14,350 bases of DNA from Promethearchaeum sp. Lineage in GTDB: Archaea > Asgardarchaeota > Lokiarchaeia > Sigyniarchaeales > Promethearchaeaceae. The notes below the pieces were generated by a model that saw only the letters and a program-made list of their open reading frames with translations, had not been told where the DNA came from and did not search any database. Shown in pieces: positions 1-8,208 of the stretch (position 1 is the first letter of the stretch; each line of letters starts with the position of its first letter). Made by a program: the position numbers and the translations under genes. Location: the NCBI GenBank assembly GCA_030611625.1, contig JAUWPK010000031.1, forward strand, positions 1 through 14,350, given 5' to 3'.

Positions 1-1
1 A

Positions 2-967
2 GTGCAGGGTATGGATATGGCAAATCTCATTCGAGAGCTACGTCAGTATGCATTTGAAAATGACATCACAATAAAAGGGAAACCGGAAATGCCCGGTTGT
101 GGTTCTATTCTTCAAAATAAATCCGATATCAAAACAAGTCAAAAATCTCTCCCTAAGATTGGTGTTCTTCATTATTTTAAGAATATACCTGATTTAAAAA
201 TTATGAAAACTGGAGAAATCGCGTATTTTATCGATGATTTACCCCAACTCCAAAAGAATTATCCCAAATTCAGTGCAGAAATCAATCAAATTCCACAATC
301 TGTAGTTAAAATCTTAAATCTACTTAATATTAAGCCAGTTGTTATCAATATGAAAGGAAGTGGTCACGATGATTTATGGACTGGGGATTATGCTACATTT
401 AAAGCGCTCGCTGAGTTTAATGTTAAAACTTATCGGAAGGCAAAGGTAAAGACTATAGTTATTGAAAATGATGAGGCATATCGAACATGGAAATTTGATT
501 ACCCTCGAGTCATTCCAGATTTTGATTTTGAAGTATATCACTTAAGCGAGTTTCTAATGGAACAAAATTTCATCAAAAAATCCGTTCGTAATTTCCCAGT
601 TGATGTTAGTTTCACGTATCATGATTCCAGCAGATTAGGGCGAATGGGTGGTGGGATCTATGATGCACCAAGATTAATTCTTCAAAGTTTGAAGGGAGTT
701 CAGTTGATTGAAATGCAGAATAATCGGGAATATTCGTTTGATTTTGGTTGTACGCCTTATATGCAAATAAATGAAGATACAAAACAGATGTGGATTGATT
801 TTGTTAAAGAAGTCCGTGATACAGGTGCGCAATATTTCATAACCGCGAATCCTAAGACAATCGCTCATTATCATCATGTAAACTCAACCTTATTTAAGGA
901 CAGTGATAATACAAGAGTTCCCATGGCCAAAGATTGGGCAGTATTTTTGAATCGTTTTCTTAGGTAA
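2..967 (+). CDS. CCG-domain (HdrB/HdrD-like) Fe-S oxidoreductase homologue, cysteine-less, 5' truncated by window edge
   Basis: This is the C-terminal part of a heterodisulfide-reductase-D / glycolate-oxidase-FeS-subunit type protein. The first residues (xQGMDMANLIRELR) match the segment after the last ferredoxin cysteine in this family, so the gene begins before the window and the GTG at position 2 is only a valine codon. Two CCG domains are recognisable from their scaffold: GHDxLWTGD (residues 121-129), YRTWKxDYP (160-168), HDSSRLGR (207-214), GIYDAPRLIL (218-227) and TGAQYFIT (274-281). The cysteines that bind the non-cubane cluster in relatives are replaced throughout. CCG is GSG at 119-121, CxxC is NxxA at 156-159, the HDPC cysteine is S210, the second CC is D247-F248, and the last CxxC is NxxT at 283-286. 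Only C33 and C250 remain in the visible part. The family normally relays electrons or reduces disulfides; this copy probably cannot carry the C-terminal cluster and may be structural or regulatory. The frame is intact, so it does not look like a simple pseudogene. Confidence 0.8.
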   Translation: MQGMDMANLIRELRQYAFENDITIKGKPEMPGCGSILQNKSDIKTSQKSLPKIGVLHYFKNIPDLKIMKTGEIAYFIDDLPQLQKNYPKFSAEINQIPQSVVKILNLLNIKPVVINMKGSGHDDLWTGDYATFKALAEFNVKTYRKAKVKTIVIENDEAYRTWKFDYPRVIPDFDFEVYHLSEFLMEQNFIKKSVRNFPVDVSFTYHDSSRLGRMGGGIYDAPRLILQSLKGVQLIEMQNNREYSFDFGCTPYMQINEDTKQMWIDFVKEVRDTGAQYFITANPKTIAHYHHVNSTLFKDSDNTRVPMAKDWAVFLNRFLR

Positions 968-979
968 TTTAAATCAATA

Positions 980-1004
980 TTTTTTCATAAATTTTCATAT
1001 TTTT
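980..1004 (+). terminator. Oligo-T terminator after the CCG-domain gene
   Basis: A T6 tract (980-985) and a T5 tract (1000-1004) begin 13 nt after the stop codon, with no stem-loop needed. This is the usual form of archaeal intrinsic termination. It suggests that the CCG-domain gene and the downstream transporter are separate units. Confidence 0.45.
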
Positions 1005-1215
1005 CTCCTATTTATTGAAAATAATTTAAACTCTTCTGGATTTAAGTAAACATCTCCCAAATAATTCCATTAAATTAACTTGGTGCTTAAAAACCATTCA
1101 AAAATCAAACGATCAGAAATTAATTAACTCAGACCACTCCGTTAAAGAAACATCCTTTATTGTATGGCCCCTTTATTTTCTTCGATTTCTTATTGCACTA
1201 ACTGTTGCCGGAGTA

Positions 1216-2535
1216 ATGCTTAATATGTTGGTTTTATCTGATATTATTTGGCAAGATAACACATTTTATCCTCTTAAAATGGGAATTTTACTCGGAACCA
1301 GAACATGGGGTATGGCTGTTTCTGGATTGCTGATAGGTCGATTAGCTGATAAAATTTCAAGAAAATATTTGCTTATTATCATGGTTTCTCTTATTGCTTT
1401 AGGGAGATTTTTAAATGGTTTCGCCCCAACAGGAAAACCAATAAGCTATGGTTATTTTCTTTTTTGTTTTAGTTTAACTGGATTAGGTTTAGGGGGAATT
1501 GAACCCATAATTCTTTCATTTACTAATGATGCTTTATCAAAAGAAACAAGATCTCGGTTTTTTGGAATCCAAGAATCAAGTCGACAAGTTGGTGCAACTT
1601 TTGGTACGATTTTTAGTGCCTTTCTATTCCAAATGGGTTATTGGAAATTATATTTCTGGATTTCTGGAATTATTTTATTTGTTATCCTAATTATCCTATG
1701 GATATTCTTAAAAGAACCCAAAAGAGGGCATCATTCACAAAAAGAATTGTCAGATTTACTAACTTCGACTGATATTGTTTACGAATACCAGTTAAATGTA
1801 AAAACTGTTAAATCTACGATATTTTCTCCTACAAACATCATTGCCTTTATCGAAGGTATTTTTACTTGGTTAATTTTTTCAATAGCCATATATATGATAT
1901 ACCCTTACCTTCAAAGTGAACCTTACAATATTTCTCCAGTTGCAAACGGAATTCTGATGATTATTTTCGGAATGCCCGGTGCTATTTTTGGTGGTATTAT
2001 CTTCGGAAAAATATCTGATCACTATGGAAATAAGGATATAAAATGGCGAGTACTCTTAATTATTTTCTCAATTATCTCCTTATTTGTTTCAATCATTTTA
2101 ATTTTTGTTATTCCTCTAACACCACTTACACCAGAAGAAGGAAATAATATCATTGTTATATTATCTTATCCTTCAGGTTGGATTTTTGGTATGATTATTT
2201 TTACAATTCGCGCTGTACTTGGAATTTATAATGTTAACCAAAATCCGATTATTCAATCAATAAATTTACCCGAAGCACAAGGAACAGTTTCTTCTTGGGG
2301 GCAATTTCTTGAAACAATAGCAAGTGGACTGGGACCGGTTATTGCCGGTTATATTTTAAGCGTAAATGAGGGGAATTATTTTGAAGCAGCATGGATTACA
2401 ATATTACTGGGTATTCCTGGAGCAATACTATGGATAATATCTTTAAAATACATTAAATCTGATGAGGCGAGGATTCAAAGGATTTTAGCTCAAAGAGCCA
2501 TAGAATTAAAGGAACACAAAGTTAGTAAAAAGTAA
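1216..2535 (+). CDS. MFS transporter, spinster-like; 5' end uncertain
   Basis: Integral membrane transporter of the major facilitator superfamily; the substrate cannot be read from sequence. Motif A of the N-terminal half is GRLADKISRK at residues 41-50, and its counterpart in the second half is GKISDHYGNK at 264-273. About ten hydrophobic helices are visible. The motifs RSRFFGIQESSRQVG (112-126) and INLPEAQGTVSS (349-360) resemble spinster-type MFS proteins. The ATG at 1216 falls inside the first helix. The same frame stays open back to 1030 and encodes a convincing start of helix 1 (WPLYFLRFLIALTVAG, from 1165) after a polar N-terminal stretch. No in-frame ATG, GTG or TTG exists between 1030 and 1215. 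The real gene therefore either starts at a non-standard codon, has lost its start by mutation, or makes a shortened protein. The 968-1215 gap otherwise holds only the upstream terminator. The C-terminus is a charged cytoplasmic tail, and the gene converges on the surface-protein gene. Confidence 0.8.
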   Translation: MLNMLVLSDIIWQDNTFYPLKMGILLGTRTWGMAVSGLLIGRLADKISRKYLLIIMVSLIALGRFLNGFAPTGKPISYGYFLFCFSLTGLGLGGIEPIILSFTNDALSKETRSRFFGIQESSRQVGATFGTIFSAFLFQMGYWKLYFWISGIILFVILIILWIFLKEPKRGHHSQKELSDLLTSTDIVYEYQLNVKTVKSTIFSPTNIIAFIEGIFTWLIFSIAIYMIYPYLQSEPYNISPVANGILMIIFGMPGAIFGGIIFGKISDHYGNKDIKWRVLLIIFSIISLFVSIILIFVIPLTPLTPEEGNNIIVILSYPSGWIFGMIIFTIRAVLGIYNVNQNPIIQSINLPEAQGTVSSWGQFLETIASGLGPVIAGYILSVNEGNYFEAAWITILLGIPGAILWIISLKYIKSDEARIQRILAQRAIELKEHKVSKK

Positions 2536-2537
2536 AC

Positions 2538-2564
2538 AAAAACAAAAAAAAAAAGGAAAAAAAA
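2538..2564 (-). terminator. Poly-T terminator of the large surface-protein gene
   Basis: Read on the minus strand, the 42-nt gap between the two convergent genes contains T8 (2557-2564), T11 (2544-2554) and T5 (2538-2542), starting 13 nt after the stop codon. This is a strong archaeal-type intrinsic terminator. On the plus strand the same stretch is A-rich, so it would not terminate the transporter transcript. Confidence 0.65.
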
Positions 2565-2577
2565 TTCATTGTATGGT

Positions 2578-5500
2578 CTATACTCGCTTTTTATGCATAA
2601 CTAATGCTAAAAGACCAACTACACTGAAAATACTAAAGAATATTACTGTTTCTACAGGGTATGCGGGAATTTCAAATGTATCCGGATCAGTTCCTTCCCC
2701 TAGAACAACAAAATTAAATTCTGCTACTCTCATATTTCCAATATTATCAGTTGTACGAATGTACAATGTATGAGATCCTGTACTATTTGGTGCAATTACA
2801 GAATAAGGTTCGGTTATTGTTGTATATGGATCTGAGTCCCATTTATATTCAACCAATGCAACTCCATTTTCATCTGTTACTTCAAATTCAATCACAGTTC
2901 CTGGTTCAACATCTGTTGTACTTGGTGATGTTATAGAAACTACCGGTGCTGTGAAATCAGGCAAACCACTCATTACAGGACCAACACTATAACCACTAGG
3001 TGCTTGAGTTAGAACATTGTGATCCCATTCACGCCATGTGCCATTAAGATATTGGGTACCCATAAACATTTCTTGCATTATTCCTTTATCGTTTGCAGCA
3101 AATTTCATGATGTGATGAATATCACCTTCACCAGATTGTTCTTCAAATGTTAATAAAACCTCAAAGGTTAACCCATCAATTGTTATATCGGATGGAGTTA
3201 TTGTAAATCCTTCAGGCAATTCCAATGCGAAATTCAATAAATCAATTAAATCTGCTTCATATGGTGCAAAATCTTGAATTCCTATGTCAAAGAATTGTGT
3301 TCCATACCAAGACCATATATCTTCATCTTTGATTGAACCCATTAACCATAGATTTATATCTGTATCAACCCAACCAAGACCTTCATCATAATAAGTCCAT
3401 GTTCTTGGATGAAAACTTGATTCATCCCAGTTTTTCCATTCCATACTTCCCAAGAATACAACGAATTCTCCTAAAGCTTCGTAAGTTGTAATAAAAGTAA
3501 CTCGCTCTTGAGAGATATGAGTTGGATCTTCACCAGGATCTTCTGAACCCCACAATCCTGCTGGATGATATCGGTTATGATCCCATACGAATTGATCACC
3601 TGGTAGTAAATCTGTAACCAATGATGCATCAATTGTTGAACCTCCAAGGGAGCATTCTATCATGAAGGCATCAATTCGACTTCTACGTTCAGAACCTTCC
3701 TCATGATCTACTACCCAATGTGTTTCTCTACGATTATCTTCTTGCTTAATATGAGTTACAATACCAAAACTATCAACATCTAAGAATATCATTCCTTGAT
3801 TTTCAGAATGATAGTCCATATCATCATATTCAGAACTCCATTTAATACGGATAGAATTTGGTTCAATGTTTAATTGATCCACACTTCCGGGTTCCATAAC
3901 TGTTGATTCTAGCCACGGAATAAAAGCACTCTCATAAAGTGTCCAGTCTGCTACTGCTGGTAACAAGAAAGGCGGACCGTCTGCTATTCTACCATGACCA
4001 CCATAATTTAAGAATGATAATGGTTCTTCTGTATTCCATACTAACATTGGGAAGAATTCAATATGATCTGGGAATTCAGGATCCGCATTCGACCAATGCT
4101 CAAATGAGCCAATTACTGCAACTACCGTTCTATTAACATAGAAAATATGAGTTATTGTAACAGTTACATTGTGAACATTAGAGACATGCCAACCATGATC
4201 ATCAGTACCGCCCCATTGATATTCATCACCTTCTTCCATTGCTACATATGTCCATGTATCACCAACTGATACTCCTAACTCTGGACCAACAGTATCATTT
4301 ATTAAACCTGCTATTGAGCTGCCTATGGCCATATTTTTTTCTTTTCTCATGAAATATTCGTCAGTATTGTTGTAAATACTTTGTTCATAATATTGGATAC
4401 CACCATAGTTATGATTAGGAAATCTCTCTGCAAAGAAATAGAAATCTGCACCATCTCCGGTAACACCAATAAATTCTACCCAATTTGTTCCATTATTAAA
4501 TGTTGGACTAATTACTCCTTCGTCTTCAAGGAACATTGCTTCCATTGAAGATCTAAATACTAAACTACCCATATCCAAATCTTTACTGAAATATGGTCCT
4601 TCAATTTTGTTTATTTCTGCTGGGTGAATCCTTCCTTGTTCTCGATATTCGACAAACAATGGAAAGTCCATCATATCTGCGTCTTTATGAGCTTCAGTTT
4701 TAACAACTAACACTTCATCTCCAAAGGGATTTGTATAAAGAAATTCTGTTGTTTGGCGGATGAACATGCTTTCAGGGCCATCGTCATAGTGTTCATCACC
4801 TGGGCCATAATCTTGGCCATAATTTCCATTTATAGAGATTTGGAAATCATACCATTCACCAAAGGGGCCATTATCGCTGGTAAAACCAATGATATATTCA
4901 CCTGAATATGAAGCTGTCCAATCTAAATGAACCCAACCATCGGTATCTCCATCTTCGTGATCAGATAGAATTACATGACCATCACCATTATCATTATATT
5001 CTAAAACGAGATCAGAACCAGGATCAGTCCATGCATCAACAACGATATTATCTCCCGATTCTGCGTGGAAACTGTAATAATCAAAATTATCAATCAATGA
5101 AAGGTCCCACCAATGACCGGGAACTTCAAATTCATTATTTAAATAAAAGGCTGAATACCAATCATCATTACCGCGTTCAAGCCAATCACCATAAGATGTA
5201 TCACCAGGATCTTCTTCAAATTTTAAATGTTCTGGTATAAAATAGTCAACCCAATCACCTATTGCAAATCCAAATGAAGTCGGAACTTCTAATAATCCGA
5301 TTGATAATGGATCAACAATCTCATATCCACATAATTCTGCTGTTATATTATTTTTGTCAATTCCATTTTCTGTGTAGGATAAACATAATCCCGTTGTTCT
5401 ATCTGCAATCCATTGAATGAAAACAGGTGTTGATGAATTATCATCCTTATTACAAGATAAGGTAATATTGTGATAAGTATCTGTTCCAGTAGAAAAGTAC

Positions 5501-5991
5501 GCGTCTACTGCTGTAGAGTTCATATCGGTTGCAAATTTACCTTCTATATCTTCAGCTAGAGTTAAATTTACATCATACATTTCAGCAACATCAGTTGCTA
5601 CACTCCATGAATGATTATATACTAAATAATTATAATCATCATATAAATGGGGATCATCATGGTCTGGTGGATCTTCTACCCATGTCCAATCGCTTCCATT
5701 ATTTTCATAGAAGTAAGGCATATATTTGATATATGTAGTATCTGTCTCATTAACTTCTAATTTTATGACAAAACTATCGTCATAATATCTATCATCCCAT
5801 TCATCATATCCTTGCTCAGCAATGTTATAATATAGAACATCCCCTACTTCAAGAATTGTGTTTATAGGGCTGACTGCTGATTTTGGTTCAAGTGAATTTC
5901 CAATACCATTAAAAATCGATAATGTGGAACCGAATATCATTGAAAATACTAAAACCATTAGAATAGATATGGACATTGTTTTTTGTTTCAT
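2578..5991 (-). CDS. Giant secreted, C-terminally membrane-anchored surface protein
   Basis: A 1137-residue extracellular protein. A Sec signal peptide spans about residues 1-28 (basic MKQK, then a hydrophobic core ISILMVLVFSMIFGS). The C-terminus has FEIPAYP, one membrane helix (about 1113-1132) and a HKKRV tail, an anchor style common in Asgard archaea. The start is supported by AGGAG 10 nt upstream. The ectodomain is acidic and aromatic-rich, with about 15 N-glycosylation sequons and only four cysteines. Similar stretches with GD plus aromatic residues recur near 49-56 (VGDVLYYN), 245-252, 576-583 (VGDTWTYV) and 798-804, suggesting four related modules. Residues 274-389 resemble a PPC-like beta-sandwich (DNFDYYSFHAESGD, YSGEYIIGFTSDNG). 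Residues 1012-1097 form an Ig-like domain (TAPVVSITSP to FNFVVLG). No protease or glycosidase signature was recognised. A role in the cell envelope or in binding is inferred. No neighbouring gene shares its orientation closely enough to form an operon. Confidence 0.85.
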   Translation of the reverse strand: MKQKTMSISILMVLVFSMIFGSTLSIFNGIGNSLEPKSAVSPINTILEVGDVLYYNIAEQGYDEWDDRYYDDSFVIKLEVNETDTTYIKYMPYFYENNGSDWTWVEDPPDHDDPHLYDDYNYLVYNHSWSVATDVAEMYDVNLTLAEDIEGKFATDMNSTAVDAYFSTGTDTYHNITLSCNKDDNSSTPVFIQWIADRTTGLCLSYTENGIDKNNITAELCGYEIVDPLSIGLLEVPTSFGFAIGDWVDYFIPEHLKFEEDPGDTSYGDWLERGNDDWYSAFYLNNEFEVPGHWWDLSLIDNFDYYSFHAESGDNIVVDAWTDPGSDLVLEYNDNGDGHVILSDHEDGDTDGWVHLDWTASYSGEYIIGFTSDNGPFGEWYDFQISINGNYGQDYGPGDEHYDDGPESMFIRQTTEFLYTNPFGDEVLVVKTEAHKDADMMDFPLFVEYREQGRIHPAEINKIEGPYFSKDLDMGSLVFRSSMEAMFLEDEGVISPTFNNGTNWVEFIGVTGDGADFYFFAERFPNHNYGGIQYYEQSIYNNTDEYFMRKEKNMAIGSSIAGLINDTVGPELGVSVGDTWTYVAMEEGDEYQWGGTDDHGWHVSNVHNVTVTITHIFYVNRTVVAVIGSFEHWSNADPEFPDHIEFFPMLVWNTEEPLSFLNYGGHGRIADGPPFLLPAVADWTLYESAFIPWLESTVMEPGSVDQLNIEPNSIRIKWSSEYDDMDYHSENQGMIFLDVDSFGIVTHIKQEDNRRETHWVVDHEEGSERRSRIDAFMIECSLGGSTIDASLVTDLLPGDQFVWDHNRYHPAGLWGSEDPGEDPTHISQERVTFITTYEALGEFVVFLGSMEWKNWDESSFHPRTWTYYDEGLGWVDTDINLWLMGSIKDEDIWSWYGTQFFDIGIQDFAPYEADLIDLLNFALELPEGFTITPSDITIDGLTFEVLLTFEEQSGEGDIHHIMKFAANDKGIMQEMFMGTQYLNGTWREWDHNVLTQAPSGYSVGPVMSGLPDFTAPVVSITSPSTTDVEPGTVIEFEVTDENGVALVEYKWDSDPYTTITEPYSVIAPNSTGSHTLYIRTTDNIGNMRVAEFNFVVLGEGTDPDTFEIPAYPVETVIFFSIFSVVGLLALVMHKKRV

Positions 5992-6000
5992 TTTATAAAA

Positions 6001-6007
6001 TCTCCTT
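6001..6007 (-). promoter_or_regulatory. Shine-Dalgarno of the surface-protein gene
   Basis: The minus strand reads AAGGAGA here; AGGAG occupies 6002-6006, 10 nt before the ATG at 5991. It fixes the start in front of the signal peptide. It also implies that this transcript has a real 5' leader, unlike several neighbours whose TATA boxes suggest leaderless mRNAs. Confidence 0.6.
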
Positions 6008-6157
6008 AATTATCTAAAAAAAAAAGTTTCGTTCATTCAATAGATGTAATATCTAACCTAAATATTAATCCCCTTATACTACCATTTTTTCATGTCTATT
6101 TGCTCAGATTATGATCCAATTTTAAATTGAATTATTATTCAAAGACATATTTGGTAA

Positions 6158-6298
6158 TATTTCAAAAACTCTGTGTTAAATAATCCAGACAAATTTGTTT
6201 ATGATGATATTATTAAAAAAGGCTCACCAATAATTAAAACAAAAAGAAATTACAGATATTTTTTAAAACCAATCAAATTATTAACTGAAAATGTTTAA
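6158..6298 (+). pseudogene. Short C-terminal coding remnant of unknown family
   Basis: An open stretch of 46 codons ends at TAA 6296-6298 and encodes a protein-like sequence, including NPDKFVYDDIIKKGSPIIKT. It has normal amphipathic spacing and K/E/D/I-rich codon use like genuine genes here. There is no ATG and no ribosome binding site, and a stop lies just upstream at 6155-6157, so it looks like the tail of a decayed gene. The phrase 'DDIIKKG' recalls ends of nucleotidyltransferase-fold antitoxins such as the one at 7253, but this is not secure. The rest of the 5992-6344 gap is AT-rich leader and terminator sequence in which I see nothing else. Confidence 0.3.
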
Positions 6299-6338
6299 TA
6301 TGAAAAAAATAAGTTAATTATGCTCCATTTTAATATCT

Positions 6339-6344
6339 AAAAAA
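6339..6344 (-). terminator. Oligo-T tract after the nitroreductase gene
   Basis: On the minus strand six Ts follow the TAA stop codon directly, which fits an archaeal intrinsic terminator. The tract is short and without a stem, so its strength is uncertain. Confidence 0.35.
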
Positions 6345-7205
6345 TTATTCACCATTCCAAGTTATAACATATTTGAATTTATCAAAATTGTATGGAGATT
6401 CTTGTTCAATTTTCCAATTTCCCTTTAAACCCAACTCTTTAACAATGAGATCAAAGTGACACACTGCAATTCCCATGTCAACTTTATGTAATTTATTATA
6501 ACTTATGTTTTTTCCAAAAATCCAATAAAAATGAAAATTATTTTTATCATTTTCTTTTAAAATACGCCATGGTTGCTTATTTCCTGCAGATGGTGCCAAT
6601 CTAACCATCTCCAATGGAATTGCATATTTTCCCGCAGATTTTTCAGTTAATGAATTATTAATAGATTCTTCAAAAAAGAGAACATCCCATTTTTTTCTTT
6701 TTTTTGCTTTGATAGCTCTCCTGATTAATTTATCTGATAATCTTCGAGAATCTGCAGGAATTCCAATAGGTGATATACAGAGAATATGCTCATTATCTTC
6801 AATGTTAACTGTTTTGGCATAATTTGCGCGATTGAATGTCCCTCCCAACCAGCACGTCCCAAATCCGTGTTTAGTAAAATCAAGAATTAGTTTTTCAAAT
6901 ATATATCCAAATTCTTCTTTAATATAATTTGATTTTCGAGTTAATCCAATAATGAATTGGTTAGCTCCTTTGATGAATCCATAGGTTCCAAGTTTTCTTT
7001 TCTCTTCTGGTCTTTTATTTTCTAATTCTACAATTTCAAATCTGCAATTTTGTTCTTTTTCATTAAAAGGACTGTTGAGATCAATATCTTTCAAAATTTC
7101 TATTATTTTTGTCTTATCTTCTTCATTTAGACGGGTGGGTTGAAAAGTTCGGCAGGATGTTCTTGATTTAATTATCTCGATAATTGATTTGGGATTTCTA
7201 TCCAT
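6345..7205 (-). CDS. Nitroreductase-family protein (TM1586 type)
   Basis: A cytoplasmic flavin-binding protein of the nitroreductase fold. The two-lobed TM1586 form is indicated by its 286-residue length. The N-terminal lobe has the FMN-contact motif SRTSCRTF at residues 14-21 and a GFGTCWLGGTF segment at 114-124. The second lobe has LAPSAGNKQPWR at 203-214, the conserved flavin/dimer-interface signature, and ends in a beta-strand (FKYVITWNG). Members use FMN with NAD(P)H-derived electrons, but substrates for this subgroup are mostly unknown, so no specific reaction is assigned. The basic linker at 161-173 (IRRAIKAKKRKKW) is typical of the family. The ATG is preceded by a TATA-like box at the distance expected for a leaderless transcript, and an oligo-T tract follows the stop. 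It is divergent from the MNT/HEPN pair with a 47-nt gap, and no functional link between them is evident. Confidence 0.85.
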   Translation of the reverse strand: MDRNPKSIIEIIKSRTSCRTFQPTRLNEEDKTKIIEILKDIDLNSPFNEKEQNCRFEIVELENKRPEEKRKLGTYGFIKGANQFIIGLTRKSNYIKEEFGYIFEKLILDFTKHGFGTCWLGGTFNRANYAKTVNIEDNEHILCISPIGIPADSRRLSDKLIRRAIKAKKRKKWDVLFFEESINNSLTEKSAGKYAIPLEMVRLAPSAGNKQPWRILKENDKNNFHFYWIFGKNISYNKLHKVDMGIAVCHFDLIVKELGLKGNWKIEQESPYNFDKFKYVITWNGE

Positions 7206-7226
7206 CTTGTTTTTATATGTTTCAAA

Positions 7227-7236
7227 TTTTTTATAA
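7227..7236 (-). promoter_or_regulatory. TATA-like box for the nitroreductase gene
   Basis: The minus strand reads TTATAAAAAA, centred 26-27 nt before the A of the start codon at 7205. That is the archaeal TATA-to-start distance, so transcription would begin at or next to the ATG (leaderless). The same AT-rich block lies in front of the divergent MNT gene and may serve both directions. Confidence 0.4.
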
Positions 7237-7252
7237 TTTTGGTTGATTTTAA

Positions 7253-7669
7253 ATGGAGGTTTTGTTATTTTATATTTATATGGTCCAAGTTTCTAAGTTA
7301 GATTTCCCGAACTGCAAAAAATTGCTAAAAAAAACAAAAGAAGATACGAATATATTAGCGGTTATAGTTTTTGGTAGTTATATTAAGGGAGAAAATTATC
7401 AAGACATTGATATTTGTTTAGTTTTACATCCAAATATTAGTAAACCCAGAATTCTATTAGATTATGGTTCTAACTTTTCAAGTAATTTGGATTTTTCAGT
7501 TTATCAGAAATTACCGCTTTATATAAAACATCGAGTTCAAAAAGAAGGTATAATAATTTTAAATAAAGATTATGATAAACTTTTTGATATCTTTTTGAAA
7601 ACTATTAAAGATTTTAATATGTTTAAACCACATTATGATTATTTCTTAGAGGCTGTAAAGGATGGATAG
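7253..7669 (+). CDS. mntA: MNT-domain nucleotidyltransferase antitoxin (MntA type)
   Basis: Minimal nucleotidyltransferase of the DNA-polymerase-beta superfamily. The signature is FGSYIKGENYQDIDI: G41-S42 and metal-binding D51 and D53, with D80 (SNLDFSVY) as the likely third carboxylate. The X8 spacing in the GS..DxD motif is on the short side of the family. In characterised MntA-HepT systems this enzyme adds AMP to a tyrosine of the HEPN partner and so silences it; the same role is inferred here from the adjacent HEPN gene. The gene overlaps that partner by 8 nt, indicating translational coupling. The start is uncertain. The ATG at 7253 adds a hydrophobic MEVLLFYIY that relatives usually lack, whereas the ATG at 7280 gives a more typical N-terminus. 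GGAGG at 7255-7259 is too far (20 nt) from 7280 to be an ordinary ribosome binding site. Confidence 0.85.
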   Translation: MEVLLFYIYMVQVSKLDFPNCKKLLKKTKEDTNILAVIVFGSYIKGENYQDIDICLVLHPNISKPRILLDYGSNFSSNLDFSVYQKLPLYIKHRVQKEGIIILNKDYDKLFDIFLKTIKDFNMFKPHYDYFLEAVKDG

Positions 7670-8060
7670 TGAAAGAATTTTATCTAAAATTTCAGAATTG
7701 GAAAAATATATCAGCGAATTAAATCAAATTCTTCCCGATTCTGAAGAAAAATATTTAACATCTAATAAAATTCGAAGAGCAACTGAACGAATTCTTCAAA
7801 TTAGTATTGAATGTATTTTAGATATTTGCGCAATTGTGGTTAAAGAGCTAAAATTGGGTCCTCCATCTGATGAAGATGATTTACTGAGCTTATTATCTGG
7901 AAAAATTCCAAATATTGAGATTATTCAGCAAATGAAAAGTTTTAGGAATCTAATACTGCATCAGTATGCTAAAATTGATAATCAACTTGTTTATGAAATT
8001 GCCCTTGAAGATTCATCTGATTTTCAATCATTTATCAATGAGATTAAGAAATTGTTATAA
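7662..8060 (+). CDS. hepT: HEPN-domain RNase toxin (HepT type)
   Basis: A small all-helical HEPN-domain protein, partner of the preceding nucleotidyltransferase. The catalytic RX4H motif is R-NLIL-H in MKSFRNLILHQY (residues 105-116). It extends to RX4HXY, whose tyrosine is the AMPylation target in described HepT proteins. The N-terminal helix carries the usual heptad-like pattern (ISELEKYISELNQIL), followed by the long helix RRATERILQISIECILDICA that forms the dimer interface in this family. Length (132 residues) is normal. HEPN toxins of this class cleave RNA, in some cases tRNA, and are neutralised by the MNT partner. The start is in the -1 frame inside the end of the antitoxin gene (shared 7662-7669), with a GAGG-like site about nine bases upstream. 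No other gene appears to belong to this unit. Confidence 0.87.
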   Translation: MDSERILSKISELEKYISELNQILPDSEEKYLTSNKIRRATERILQISIECILDICAIVVKELKLGPPSDEDDLLSLLSGKIPNIEIIQQMKSFRNLILHQYAKIDNQLVYEIALEDSSDFQSFINEIKKLL

Positions 8061-8208
8061 TCAAAATAATATCTTTTCAATTTCATATTAAGCGATTAAT
8101 ATACGCGTAGGAAAAAAATAGGCAAAAATATTAGAAACTTTCTAAAAGAAATACTACAAAATAGAATGCATCCTAAAGAATATTAGTTGGAAAGTTTTAT
8201 AGACAGTC

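Noticed and set aside
2..4. GTG at position 2 as a real start codon
   Set aside because: The following residues match the middle of HdrD-like proteins, so the gene continues left of the window.
674..877. Minus-strand frame inside the CCG-domain gene
   Set aside because: It is fully within a clearly coding frame on the other strand, and its product resembles no protein.
2573..5729. Several plus-strand frames of 60-110 codons inside the surface-protein gene
   Set aside because: They are low-complexity shadows (H/L/Y/Q-rich) of the long minus-strand gene with no ribosome binding sites.
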